Origin: Anastrepha obliqua
Lineage: Eukaryota; Arthropoda; Insecta; Diptera; Tephritidae
Direction: 5' to 3'
Length of the DNA: 64,000 nt
Assembly (NCBI RefSeq): GCF_027943255.1
Contig: NC_072897.1
Location: 40,956,044 to 41,020,043 of the forward strand
The notes beneath the pieces are model-generated. The model made no database searches. It was not told where the DNA came from and saw nothing but the letters and a program-made list of their open reading frames with translations. The position numbers and the translations under genes were made by a program. Below are positions 10,312-21,184 of the stretch, in pieces (position 1 is the stretch's first letter; each line of letters begins with the position of its first letter).

Positions 10312-11622
10312 CCGTTTCCTTTGGAAACATATTAGCAAATGGCTCGACTCGCAAGACCTTAGTTTAGCTCCGGAAAAAACAGAACTGATCCTATTCACGA
10401 GAGCGCGCATACCTGTGGAAGTGACAATGCCAGTCTACACAGAGAACAAACCAACCTCAAAAGTAGTGAAATATCTGGGCATCAAACTCGACAACAAACT
10501 GACATACTGGGCACAAATCACCATAACAATCTCAAGGCTATCAAGACTAATGGCAAACATCGGAGGACCCATCGCAAGCAGGCGGAAGCTGCTCATGGAC
10601 ACGACGGTATCCATTTTACTATACGGATGTGAAGTATGGGCGGACACACTTAAAACTGAGTGTCGCCGCAAGATCCTGGCCAAGGCCCAAAGAACCGCCG
10701 CCCTCCGCGTTGCTTGAGCTTATCGCACGGTATCAGAAGCAGCAGTACTCATTATTAGCGGCACGATACTTATAGATCTGCTAGCGAGGGAGCGAAAAGA
10801 ACTATGGACCTTTAAAAAGAGCGAGACAAACGCCATAGGAGACCACACACTCGCCCGCACCAAAACGAGCGCAAAGCAGCAAATTAGAGCACATACACTG
10901 CAAATATGGCAAGAGGCGACGTCAGAGACGAAAGGCCAATGGACGAAGAGATTTATACCAAATCTAGACAAATGGTATAACAGACAGTTCGGCGAGGTAA
11001 ACTATTATACCACACAGATGCTATCTGGACATGGATACTTTTACAAATACCTTAACAACATAGGCAAGTCAGAAACCACTAAATGCATCTACGGAGATGC
11101 ACTCATTCACGGCGCAGATCACACTTTCTTCAAATGTGAGAGATGGAAACTAGATCGCAAAGCTGTCGAAGGCAGACTAGGCCTCTTAAGAGCTGACAAC
11201 ATCACTGATAAAATGATAGAAAGCGCAGAAAATTGGCAAATTATTCGCACGTATATAGAGCGAGTCCTACGTGCCAAAAAACTTGACATGGACAGAGATG
11301 CTAATATACTTGACTAGAAGATAAGCCGACAACATGAAGCCCCGCAGATAGAGACAAAAGAAGACGAGCCTATAGCATGAATGCTGGCTACAAATATGGT
11401 GGACCCAGACGTGGGTGAATTAGAATTTGGTCCTTTTCATGGACGCCGTTCTGGGCCCTCCCGAAGTAATGTACAAAGCAGTTCCGGGAGAGGAATCTCC
11501 CCAGGAGAGGAGGAGGGACTGTTTTAGTGGCCACACCACACGACGCAGTAGACGACGGTCGCTGTAAGTGCGAAGGCATTTTGAACCCTACCTCACCCAC
11601 CAAAAAAAAAAAAAAAAAAACA
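10312..11622 (+). mobile_element. R1-clade non-LTR retrotransposon, 5'-truncated
   Basis: A 1.3 kb 3' fragment ending in an 18-base poly-A at about 11603-11620, flanked by the direct repeat TTAAATAA at 10304-10311 and 11623-11630. This is the layout of target-primed insertion. A 3' UTR of ~285 bases (11318-11600) follows the coding end. It was inserted into the capsid-like gene of the Polinton-like element. Confidence 0.85.
10330..11317 (+). pseudogene. R1-like ORF2 C-terminus (RT thumb to CCHC tail)
   Basis: Frame 2 reads LAPEKTELILFTR, VKYLGIKLDNKLTYW, NIGGPIASRRKLLMDTT and LLYGCEVWAD, typical of the R1-clade RT thumb. A single in-frame TGA at 10715 is followed by AYRTVSEAAVLII and the C-terminal region with GHGYFYKYL, then a Cys/His-like CIYGDA...HTFFKCERW. 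Apart from this stop the frame is open to a natural end at 11317. The copy is therefore relatively young compared with its surroundings. Confidence 0.8.
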
Positions 11623-12473
11623 TTAAATAATGCTGGTTGGCAAATTGTAAATAAAGGTAGTGCTTGTAATAAGAAAGGCTATTTTTCTGTTAGCATTCCT
11701 TTGTGTATATTAATTGGATTTTTTGATGACTACAAAAATTTTGTTTTTAGAATTAATCAAAAATTAGAATTAATAAGATCAAATGATGATGCAAATTGTT
11801 TAATTATTGATAGTGGTTTAAGTGATCATACTTATTTATTGATTTTAATCAGTTAATGTGGAGAATGCCTCATGTTAAATTTTCGGTTGAAGTTGATCAT
11901 GAAATTAATAAAAATATTTCAAATAATCCAAATTACCAAATGTATTTCAGGAATTGGAGATATTATTGTACTACTGCAATTCCAGCTGTAAATACTTATA
12001 CGTGGAAAATAACATCATCTAGTGCTAAACCTAGATATTTCCTTATTACATTTCAAACATTAAGAAATCAGAATAATTATAAAGACAATAGTAAATTTGA
12101 CCATTGTAATTTAGAAAATGTTGTAGTTAAATTAAATACAAATAGGTATCTAAACTATGATATGCAACTATCTATTAATCAAAATAAATTTCATGCATTA
12201 TATAATATGTTTCTAGATTTTAAAAATTCATACTATGGTTCTAGTATAAATAATTTACCAATAGTTAATTATGATACATTTTTAAAAGAATATCCAATAA
12301 TATGCATTGATACGTCTAAACAAAATGAGGTAATTAAAGAGGCTGCCATTGATATTAAAATTGAATTTAAATGGACAGAAAATTTTCCAGCAAATACAAC
12401 TGTTCCTTGTTTAATTATTAGTGATGATAGTTATTCGTATAATCCATTAACAAATCAAGTAATGCATGTTTGA
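11623..12473 (+). pseudogene. Double-jelly-roll capsid-like protein (Polinton/adintovirus-like)
   Basis: Coding sense resumes right after the R1 insertion (NNAGWQIVNKGS), shifts by one base near 11850, then runs from MWRMPHVKFSVEV to a stop at 12473. Motifs such as KPRYFLITFQT, FDHCNLENVVVKLN, SYYG, CIDTSKQNE and the late LIISDD...YNPLTNQV fit my memory of the C-terminal half of major-capsid-like proteins in insect Polinton/adintovirus elements. This is an endogenous viral relic, with the N-terminal half missing or unreadable upstream. Codon use is strongly AT-biased like the other viral blocks. Family placement is from recall. Confidence 0.55.
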
Positions 12474-12552
12474 CTTGTTTTTTAAATGTTTTAATATTAT
12501 ATTTTAATTAACTAAAAATTAATTGAAATAAATATGTAACTAATTATATTAA

Positions 12553-12751
12553 TGTGGGAATGGTGTAATCCCTACTCCTCCTTTCGTGTTTCAGGCAACC
12601 CTGACAACAACGGCGAACGAGAGAGTCGTGTTTTAACTGGCATGGAAGGTGGTCGATTTCGGGCGAAAAACTAAATACACAATTAATTAATTCCTTAATA
12701 AAAACTTACCTTGTTAATACTTATATTTTAATAAAAGTACAAACCTATATT
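12553..12751 (+). repeat. 5' LTR
   Basis: Starts TGTGGG and ends near ...AAACCTATATT. The last ~42 bases recur at 17803-17844. It contains an AATAAA-like stretch (TTTTAATAAAAGTAC). Confidence 0.75.
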
Positions 12752-12752
12752 T

Positions 12753-12761
12753 TGGGGGCTC
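12753..12761 (+). promoter_or_regulatory. Primer binding site, tRNA-Pro type
   Basis: TGGGGGCTC lies one or two bases after the 5' LTR. These nine bases match the start of the classic tRNA-Pro primer site (TGGGGGCTCGTCC); the following AACAAAG does not extend the match. Moderate support only. Confidence 0.45.
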
Positions 12762-12776
12762 AACAAAGAAAAGAGA

Positions 12777-14081
12777 ATGGCATGCCTCAACGATTTGACT
12801 AAAAGTAGCCTGCGCAGTGGCAGTAAGGCCAAAATAACGACGCTGCATAAATATATTTTTGAAAGCGAAGGCGACAGAGGTAACCGCCAACGACTCAGAG
12901 AGTTCTGTGGCTTCGCCTACAACGAAAGCAGCGCGCAATTCAAACTTAAAACTCAATATGTAGATGCAAATTTGAACGAACGTGACCTAGTCATCATTTG
13001 CAACGTTTTAGGAATCGACTACAATGTAGCTGATGTGAAATTACACATATTTCACAATTTGCAGAAGGGACGCTTACTCGTAGCAAGCGATGCAGAAAAT
13101 CACGACGATGACGACGACGGCGTTAGCAGCGAAGACGAGGCAGCCAACGGCTACGACGGCGCAGAACAACGTGCTTGTTCTACATTGCGGAATAGGAGAA
13201 ACGACGATTGCTTTTTTTCTATCAACGGCGACGAAGGCAGGAACGACGGAAAAGAAGGAAAGAGTTACAAGTATAAGCGCAAGTGAAGCTAACGAAAATG
13301 AAATGCCAATGCAAATGTCGCGATTTGCAATAAATTTTCGTGATATTGAAGACTCAATAAGGCCGTTTGATGGTACTGACAAATTGGCAATAGATGTGAG
13401 GGTAAATGAATTCGAAGAAACTGCTACCCTCATGCGTTGGGATGCATTTCAGAAATTTGTGTTTGCAAAGAAGTCGCTGAAAGATTTAGCAAGAATGTTC
13501 ATTTTAAGTGAAAGGGGAATCACATCGTGGTGTAAACTGAAAAAAGCATTAATGGATGAATTTCAGGCTGTGGTAAATAACGCTCATTTGAACAAGCAGT
13601 TGACAGAAAGAAAGTTGAAAAGAGAGGAGAACGTCAGGAATATTTTTTTTGTATGAAAGAGTTAGCAGCAAGGGGAAACATTGAAGAAAATGCTTTGATT
13701 CAATACGTAATTGATGGTATACGCGATATGAGTGTGAGTAAGATAGTTCTATATGAAGCAAAAAATATTCGTGAATTTAAGGAAAAGCTTCGATGTTATG
13801 AGGGAATACGCGAAAAAGTGAAAACAAACGATACTAAAGAAATTGGAAAAAAGGGGATGGTAAACAAAACCGAAAGAAATGAACTTAAATGCTACAATTG
13901 CGGGGCGAAAGGCCACAAAATCGTTAATTGTGAGAGTAGAGAAAAGGGGAAAAAGTGTTTTCAATGCAATGAGTGTGGCCATATTGCTAAAAATTGCACA
14001 AATAATAAGAGTTTAAACAAAGACGCTCAGCGAAACACACGACTTATTACAGGAAAACGAAGCATAATGAATAATGAATGA
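12777..14081 (+). pseudogene. gag: Gypsy gag with two CCHC zinc knuckles
   Basis: Coding sense passes from frame 3 (12777) to frame 1 (by about 13280, SRFAINFRDIEDSIRPFDG) and back to frame 3 at about 13650, so at least two frameshifts. The C-terminus has zinc knuckles CYNCGAKGHKIVNC and CFQCNECGHIAKNC, which bind the RNA genome in the capsid. A capsid-like helical segment (KKALMDEFQAVV, KQLTERKLKREENV) precedes them. The first ~100 residues contain a Lys-rich region that may be an SAP-like fold, which I cannot confirm. Confidence 0.75.
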
Positions 14082-14283
14082 TAAAAAATTAATAGCATTA
14101 TTTGATAGGGGGAGTAAGTTTAGCCTCATTACTGAGATTGTGTATAATGTGTTGAATAAACCTTATTTAAAGGAATGTAATATTTCACTATATGGCTTCG
14201 GTGAGTGTGACACTAAAAATGCAGTAAAGCCAATGGGTGCGTTGAAATATAAAATTGAGATAGACGGCGAAATACATATATGA
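14074..14283 (+). pseudogene. Gypsy aspartic protease, active-site motif altered
   Basis: Directly overlaps the end of gag. The expected D-T/S-G-S active-site triad reads ALFDRGSKFSLI, with Arg where Thr or Ser is required. It ends in a premature stop before the RT block, which resumes in another frame about 10 bases later. Confidence 0.6.
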
Positions 14284-14293
14284 ATTAGAATTT

Positions 14294-16058
14294 TTGGTTG
14301 TACCTTCAAAATTCCAAGATTGTGAAGTGATAATCGGAGAGAACTTTTGTGCTTACGCTGAAGTAAAGATAGATCGTGAAGAGTTGCATATCAAAAAAGT
14401 AGAAAATGACAGTGATGATGATTCAAAATTTTTTATGATGAAAATTAAAAAAGCTGCGGACGAAAAAGAAATTGATATCGGTGAAATGGCCCAAATAGCA
14501 TCAAAACAAAAGGTGCGCGACATGGTAAAAACTTATCAACCAAATAAACAAAAATTTGCAAATGTTCAAATGAAAATTATTTTAAAAGATGAGTCGCCAA
14601 TATTTTCGAGGCAGCGATGTTTACCTATAGCTGAAAAACACATTGTAGACAGTCAGGTGGAACAGTGGTTAAGTGATGGCATAATAGAAGCCTCGGATTC
14701 TGAATTTTGTAGTCCGGTTGTGTTGGTAAAGAAGCGTGATGGTACGCCAGGACTGTGTATCGACTTTCGAAGACTCAATAAAGTGATGATAAAAGATTAT
14801 TTTCCTTTACCTTTAATCGAAGATCAGCTTGACCAATTACAAAATGCTAACATTTTTTCTACAATTGACTTAAGGGGGAAGTCTACTGTGAATTTTTCAA
14901 AAAATCGATTTTTTTTTATTAGCTTAAAAAATACTTTGAGCCCTCTTAAATAAGGTACAATATGTGTTACAGCTGGCTAAATTTTTCTTCGTTGAAATTT
15001 CGACCTTTTCCCGAAGCGCTACAAAGCGCGTACCTGCTAATACTGAAACTTTAAACGCATTTTTCTCGAAACTAAGTTTTTGTATACGGTGTACACGATA
15101 TCTCGAGTTCTGATAAATGAATCAGCTTAAAAATTTAATTATATATTCTCTGTAATAGTGTCTCTCGTCTGGCATAGGATTTTTTTGATATCGTTATTTG
15201 TTAAATTGCTATAAACAGTAGTAACATCAATTTTAGGCAAAAAAAAAGAAAAAAATTTCAAGAATTTTTTTTTCAACGCCAAAATTTTTTATCGACATAA
15301 TCCTACGTCAGACGAGAGTCAATACTATGTGTATGATAACAATATTTTGTTTTTTTGTTTAAGATCACCGAAACGTAAGATTTCATGTACACCGTTTAGG
15401 CACCTAAGAAAAGCGGATCTGCGCTTGCAGAAGTGCCACAGCGGCCATTTTGAATATTTTGACTTAAATTTTTTTTTTCAAAAACTTAAATATATAATAA
15501 AGATAAGAGTTTAAATAGATTTTATGTACGAGCAATATTTTGTTAGAAATAAAATCCGGAAAATAAGCCTGTTTTTTCCCTTGTCACAGTAGACTTCCCC
15601 CTTAAGAAACGGGGTTTTCCATGTGCCCATAGCTGAGTCTAGTCGTAAATACACAGCTTTCGTAACACACAACGGTCAGTATCAATTTTTGAAAGTGCCT
15701 TTCGGCTTGTCGAATTCTCCGAGTGTTTTCCAGAGGCATATAAATGCCATTTTTTAGAGACTTGGTGCGTAGAGTAACCGCGTTACTTTATATGGACGAT
15801 GTGATTATCTCTGCTCAAAACGAAGAGAGTGCTTTAAAAAATTTAGATGAAGTAATGCAAGTTTGCAAGGACTATGGGCTCGATATAAATTTTAAGAAGT
15901 GTCAATTTTTTAAAACAAAAGTAGAATTTTTAGGGCATGTTGTAGAAAATCAAAAGCAAAAAAAAAATTTAAGCTGTAACAAAATACAAAATACCACAAA
16001 ATTTGAAACAATTACAGGGTTTTTTGGGCCTTGCGGGATATTTTCGAAAATTTGTTAG
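14294..16058 (+). pseudogene. pol: Gypsy reverse transcriptase, split by a MITE
   Basis: The first part (14294-14869) carries EQWLSDGIIEASDS, SPVVLVKKRDG and CIDFRRLNKVMIKDYFPLP, and stops at STIDL of RT motif A. The MITE at 14874-15601 sits exactly there. After it the RT resumes (FHVPIA, AFVTHNGQYQFLKVPFGLSN), then after an extra T in a T-run comes the catalytic YMDD (LLYMDDVIISAQ). The thumb region follows with further breaks around 15960-16160. Confidence 0.85.
14874..15601. mobile_element. TTAA-flanked MITE inside the Gypsy RT
   Basis: A 728 bp element with perfect 18 bp terminal inverted repeats (GGGGGAAGTCTACTGTGA), flanked by TTAA at 14870-14873 and 15602-15605. The RT codons on the two sides are in register if one TTAA is counted, which confirms both the boundaries and the 4 bp duplication. 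The interior has no credible gene; a shared TTTTCTCGAAACTA...ACGATATCTCGAGTTCT block links it to the MITE at 3232-3901. Confidence 0.9.
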
Positions 16059-16159
16059 AAATTTCTCGGTGATAGCAAAACCGCTCAGTGACCTAACGAA
16101 GCAAAATGTAAAACTCGAAATGAAAAACAGAGAAATCGAATCGTTCAAACACTAAAAAA

Positions 16160-17753
16160 ATGTCTAAGCGAAAAACCGATTCTAAGCATTTTTAATCAAA
16201 AGTTTCAAACTGAAGTTCATACTGATGCCTCTATCGATGGTTATGGAGCTGTGTTACTACAAAAATTGCCTGAAGATGGGCATCTGCATCCTATTTACTA
16301 TATGAGTAAGAGGACAACCGAGGCTGAAAGAAAGTACACGAGCTATGAGTTGGAAGTTTTGGCGGTTATAGAGGCTCTAAAAAAGTTTCGCGTTTATCTA
16401 CTAGGTCTGCATTTCAAGTTAGTAACCGACTGCAATGCCTTCACTAAGACGTTAGACAAAAAAGACCTATGCACCAGAGTCGCTAGATGGATATTGTTCC
16501 TCCAAGAATACGACTATGAAGTAGAGCATCGAGCTAGCACCCAGATGAGACACGTTGATGCCCTTAGCCGTTACGCAGTTTTTTCTATAAATGATGATTC
16601 TTTGGTTAGATTGCGCCGCGCGCAACTTCAAGATGATGAACTCAAAGTTATTTTAGATGTTCTTCGCGAAAAAACCACTTTCAACGACTATTTTACGAAA
16701 GGTGGCATTTTGTACAAGCTTGTAGGTGACGACGAACTAATTGTTGTGCCCAACAACATGCAAAGGGAAATTATCAGAAAAGCACATGATAATGGTCATT
16801 TTGCAGTGAAGAAAACTATGGAGTTGATAACCAAAGATTACTATATACCAAAAGTTGAAGAAAAGATACAACGTCACATTGCCAACTGCATACCTTGCAT
16901 TATTTCAAACAGAAAACTAGGTAAACAGGAAGGTGAGGTGCATCTATTACAGAAAGGTGAAATACCACTCCAAACGTACCACGTCGACTTCCTTGGCCCA
17001 TTGGAATCGATAAGCAAGCTTTACAAACATATATTTGCAGTGATTGATGGATTCACAAAATTTTGTTGGCTGTACCCAACTAAAACGACATCAGCGAAAG
17101 AGGTAATTAAATGGCTACAAATCCAGAACGCGATATTTGGTAACCCAGCTTTTACATCTGATGACTTTCAAAACTACTGCGAAGCTGAAGGTATAAAACA
17201 TCACACAATAACCACAGGGTTACCTCGTGCGAATGGACAGATCGAACGGTTAAATGCGGTAATTAGCTCCGTATTGGCAAAATTGAGTGCAGACGATCCA
17301 TCCAAATGGTACAAGCACGTCGAAAAAGTACAACAAGCTATAATAAACTCAACATACGCAAGGAGTACAAAAACGACGCCTTTTGATGATAGAGGTAAAA
17401 ATGCGAAAGAAAGAAGACATACAATTAAACAACTCATCGAAGATGAAATGATCTTCCATTTTCAAAACGAGAGAAACGAGGTAAGACAGAATGCGAAAAG
17501 GGAGATTCTGAAACTGCAAACAGAAAACAAAAAATCGTATAACCGTAAACGAAAACCAGCATCGTTATATAACCGCGGGGACCTGGTGGCCATAAAAAGA
17601 ACTCAGTTCGGGGTAGGTCTTAAGCTGAAACCAAAATATCTCGGACCATACGAAGTAAGAAGCATCAAATCAAATGGCACGTACGATGTATTAAAAATCG
17701 GCTTGGGTGACGGGCCAAAAACGACAACTACATGCGCTGAATATATTATATGA
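16160..17753 (+). pseudogene. pol: Gypsy RNase H and integrase
   Basis: RNase H starts in a different frame upstream (EVHTDASIDGYGAVLLQ, about 16210-16260) and continues in a 500-residue open frame (SKRTTEAERKYTSYELEVLAV, LVTDCNAF, VDALSR). The integrase has the HHCC zinc motif (HDNGHF...CIPC), the first catalytic Asp in YHVDFLGPL and the Glu in RANGQIERLN. The segment with the second Asp (normally before AFTS.DF) is missing, because the frame goes straight from IFGNP to AFTSDDF. Integrase is therefore dead despite the open frame. The end (AEYII, stop) is shifted compared with the following KPWSISSDD reading. Confidence 0.85.
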
Positions 17754-17802
17754 AGCCATGGTCAATATCTTCAGATGATGATAGCATCGAAGGTGATCTT
17801 AC

Positions 17803-17844
17803 CTTGTTAATACTTATATTTTAATAAAAGTACAAACCTATATT
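17803..17844 (+). repeat. 3' LTR remnant
   Basis: About 42 bases identical to the end of the 5' LTR (TTACCTTGTTAATACTTATA...AAACCTATATT). The remainder of the LTR is deleted. Confidence 0.75.
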
Positions 17845-17869
17845 ACAATAATAATTAAAAAATTTATCT

Positions 17870-18445
17870 AAAATTTACAAGTTTCTAAACGATTCGCAAA
17901 ACGAATATATGAAAGGTAATTTAAAAGTTACCAAATTAGATCATAAAACTAAATAAACTATTAAAAATTTTGATACTCATAAACCAATAAAAAGATTAAA
18001 TAAATTATTTCAAAATATTATAAGAGCAATATGATAATCCAATTTAATAAATTGTGTATTAAAAATGATTTAGAATCTAAAGACATAAAACGTTTATCAA
18101 TTCAATCTCTACCAACGCCTGAAAATGTTAAACCATATTCTGTAATACAATAATATTTGATGATATCTCTACAGAACAGCAAGATAATATTGCCAATTAT
18201 TTTGCTTATGTTTTTATTTATGTCAAACATATTCAAAAATTCCTAAACAACTGATAAGAGATAATGCTAACTATATAATTTTATTTAAACAAGATAAGAC
18301 TACTCTAAAGCACATATTTAATGACCATTGTAATGATATTGATTATGATATTTTAAAAAGCATGTGTATTCAATGTTGGAAAGAACAGTTTAGTTTTCTA
18401 GTAATAGATATAGAACAAGAAACTAATGATGGTAGATATAAATAA
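17870..18445 (+). pseudogene. Polinton-like packaging ATPase (FtsK/HerA type) remnant
   Basis: In alternating frames the sequence reads SLPTPENVKPYSVI, FDDISTEQQDNI (Walker B-like, acidic pair) and IPKQLIRDNANYIILFKQD. It goes on to HIFNDHCNDIDYDILKSMC and finally QFSFLVIDIEQETNDGRYK before a stop at 18445. This order matches the C-terminal half of the genome-packaging ATPase of Polinton/adintovirus-like elements. Upstream, KGNLKVTKLDHKTK and THKPIKRLNKLF look like another small gene of the same element. Several frameshifts and stops break it. Endogenous virus relic. Confidence 0.6.
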
Positions 18446-18544
18446 ATGTTTGAATTTTTATTTGCAATATAAAAAAATGTTAAAGTTTTTATTGAATTAG
18501 ATTTTTTATTATTTGTTTATTAATTTTTCATAAATTAACTACCG

Positions 18545-19375
18545 CCAGTATATATATTTATTCCTTTTACTCCATAGTGAAGCATAGGGCTACAACAAAA
18601 CTCTTAAATCTGTCCCTGTCCAATGACATTCTTTTAATTTCATTCCAGTTCATTTCACTTAATGTTATCTCCTTCTCTAGCTGTCTTCTCCAAGTATGCG
18701 CTGGGCGTCCCCTTCTGCGTGATCCCTGTGGGTTCCATTCAATGGCTTGCCTCGTGATATCTTGTGCGGGTTTTCTGAGCGTATGGCCGATCCAGTTCCA
18801 CTTTCTTTTCAGAATATTTGTTTTGATGAGCGTATGGTTCGTCAGCTCCCACAGTCTGTCGTTGGATATAGTTTCTGGCCACCTTATCTTTAGTATACGC
18901 CTAAGGCAACGATTTGTAAAAGATTGCATGCGTTGTATTAGCCGTGGCGCAGCATTCCATGTTTCACATCCGTATAGTAAAACGGATATGACGTTGGAAC
19001 TAAATATTTTTAGTTTGGTGCCACGCGACAAGAATGAGGAGCTCCAGATGTTTTTCAATTGACCGAATGCTTGCAGCGACTTATTTATTCTGTTTTCGAT
19101 GTCTTCCGCACAGCCGCCAGAGGTTGAGATAATGCATCCTAGGTAGCAGAAACTTTGAACTTCCTCTAAAGGTGTTGAGTTTAGTAGGAATGGGCGCGTG
19201 TTGTTTGCATTTATGCGCATGGCCTTGGTTTTAGAGACATTGATGTTGAGTCCCACTTTCGATGCCAGTGTCGATATCGATTTGAGTTTTCGTGCCATGT
19301 CGTCGTAGTTGTGCGCAAGGATGCAAATATCGTCGGCGTAATCGACGGTAAAATCGGCCATGTTAAAAATTCTTT
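18545..19375 (-). pseudogene. RTE-like retrotransposon, RT C-terminus
   Basis: A 282-residue minus frame starts inside the catalytic YADD box (DYADDICILAH). It continues with LNINVSKTKAMRI, CYLGCIISTSGG, VLLYGCETW, the thumb and a C-terminal RRRGRPAHTWRRQLEKEI. That tail is characteristic of RTE/CR1-type ORFs. Only the C-terminal third is present. The frame is intact to its stop at 18567, so this copy is younger than many neighbours. It abuts the Polinton-like ATPase block. Confidence 0.8.
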
Positions 19376-19469
19376 TAATGACGCATTTCATATTAAAGAT
19401 TGACTTAACTATCATTAAAATTTTAAATATTCTTAACGCGTATTTTCAGGGGGGGAGGGGGCTAGTACC

Positions 19470-20392
19470 TTGAAAAGGTACCACCAAAATATTGACTATT
19501 ATAAAGACGAAAGGTGCCACCAAAATATTGACTACCATAAAGATCAAAATATTAACTATCATAAAGATCAAAATATTGATATAGCGGTGGTACACCAGGA
19601 GTGTACCACCCAAAATATTGATTATAATAAAAGTAAAGAATTAACGTACATATTTTTGAGTTGGGTCAATGAAATTAAAAAAATTAACTAAAATGACAAA
19701 AAATGTAAAAATTTTGAGTTAAATATTTAAAAAATTCACTAAAATGAAAAGTGTTAGAATTTTGAGTTTATGAAATTAAAACAAATCAACTAAAATGACA
19801 AAAAATGTTAAAATTTTGAGTTAAATAATGAAGTTAAAAAAAATCAACTAAAATGACAAAAAATGTTAAAATTTTTAGCTTGTCCATAACCTGGGAAATA
19901 CATACTACTGGTATGGGTGTCACCTACATATATTACTAATATGGAAGATTATTACACATAATGAAAATATATATAAAAATATTGATTATAATGAAAGTAA
20001 AGAATTAACATATATTTCTATTTAATTTTTTTGAGTTGGGTCAATGAAATTAATATAAAAAAATCAACTAAAAAGACAAAAAATGTTATAATTTTGAGTT
20101 AAACATTTAAAAAATCAACTAAAATGAAAAATGTTAAAATGTTGAGTTCATGAAGTTAAAAAAAATCAACTAAAATGACAAAAAATGTTAAAATTTTGAG
20201 TTAAATATTTAAAAAATGAACTAAAATGAAAAATGTTAAAAATTTTAGTTAATGAAGTTAAAAAAAAATCAACTAAAATGACACAAAATGTTTAAAATTT
20301 TTAGCTTGTCAATAACCTGAGAAATACATGCTACTTGTATGGGTGTCGCCTACATATATTACTAATATGGAAGATTATTACACATAATGAAT
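19470..20392 (+). repeat. Satellite-like nested tandem repeat
   Basis: Two large copies (about 19600-19985 and 19985-20392) each end GGAAGATTATTACACATAAT and share AATATTGATTATAAT.AAAGTAAAGAATTAAC. Within each are several ~53 base subrepeats built on AAATCAACTAAAATGACAAA, then AATGTTAAAATTTTGAGTTAA. A leading array of CAAAATATTGACTA.xATAAAGA units lies at 19480-19580. Non-coding. The open frame at 19470-19691 is simply translated repeat. Confidence 0.75.
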
Positions 20393-20821
20393 TCCAATAT
20401 GTACTCACCGCGTTCGTTTGTGTCTGAACTTTCCCAGACATGATGTTAAGCATTAGCATCTGCTCCCAGTATAAATGGGATAGCACATCTCGCGGCTTCC
20501 TCGACTGCACCTCTTAGGAGTAGTGATGGAGGGGGTTGCCCTGCTTCATGTGACATGTAGGACGAGGTAAAACATACTGTCCTTCCTCAGGACTCTACTG
20601 ATATTACATCGTTATCCACATCGCTAAATTGTATTAGTAAATACACATTATTATATTATGTTTTTCACTAATATGCACGGCCTGGGTTTACCTTTGTCGG
20701 TGACATAGATCCGTAAATCTGATCTTTTACGACGCATGGTTCTTGTACGAGCGGGATATCATCTTCTTTTATAGCGAGATGAAGGAACAGTGCTGCTGAG
20801 GCCGCCCTACAGTGGTGGGAT

Positions 20822-21184
20822 TTATGTATACAATCCCCACCATCGCTGGTATACTTTGTTGGGCAAGCACGGTTTGGTTAGCATTATCCTCGCTGGAAGT
20901 AGTGGGGATATACTCCTCAGGGTGAATTTAATTAGTTCCAGTACTTCCTCTGGATCGGTTGGAAGTCTGGTATTGGCTCTGGATATTGGCCAGTTGAAGA
21001 TGTCTTGTCGGAGGACCACATCGAGGCGGGACCCCGGCCAAGACTTCTCTATACGATTTATTTCCAGGGTGTATAGGTACAACGATGGTTGACCATCGCG
21101 CCTTATTAATTTGACGCGTGATTGGAACCATCCCGCATCCGAGCAACTGAGTGGAGGACCTGGATTTCCCTTCAATATATCCAT
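20822..21184 (-). CDS. Possible non-LTR retrotransposon ORF1 fragment
   Basis: A 120-residue frame (SDAGWFQSRVKLIRRDGQPSL, then YTLEINRIEKS and GSRLDVVLRQ). It resembles in layout the C-terminal domain of ORF1 proteins (DUF4780-like) of LOA/I-type insect elements, which I also see at 60.8-61.4 kb. Similarity is by eye only. Flanking 20400-20820 and 21190-21480 is GC-richer than the surroundings and probably belongs to the same element, but I cannot read it in a single frame. Confidence 0.35.
   Translation of the reverse strand: MDILKGNPGPPLSCSDAGWFQSRVKLIRRDGQPSLYLYTLEINRIEKSWPGSRLDVVLRQDIFNWPISRANTRLPTDPEEVLELIKFTLRSISPLLPARIMLTKPCLPNKVYQRWWGLYT

Larger units (their letters stand above)
12553..17844 (+). 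mobile_element. Ty3/Gypsy LTR retrotransposon, degraded
   Basis: A 5' LTR of ~199 bases at 12553-12751 (TGTGGGAATGG...ACCTATATT) is followed by a primer site, gag with two zinc knuckles, protease, RT, RNase H and integrase. A 3' LTR remnant lies at about 17803-17844, identical over TTACCTTGTTAATACTTATA and beyond. The first ~150 bases of the 3' LTR are deleted. No env is present. It interrupts the Polinton-like block between the capsid-like gene (12473) and the ATPase fragment (17.9 kb). A target duplication could not be settled because the LTR edge is ambiguous. Confidence 0.9.

Noticed and set aside
10435..10971. Minus ORFs opposite the R1-like coding region
   Set aside because: Shadows of a recognisable RT frame.
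13074..13433. Hydrophobic minus ORF with possible membrane segments
   Set aside because: Antisense shadow of gag.
12553..17844. Endogenous retrovirus with env
   Set aside because: No env-like frame follows integrase; the LTR remnant begins within ~60 bases.
20790..21092. Plus ORF opposite the ORF1 fragment
   Set aside because: Antisense frame; the minus frame has ORF1-like features.
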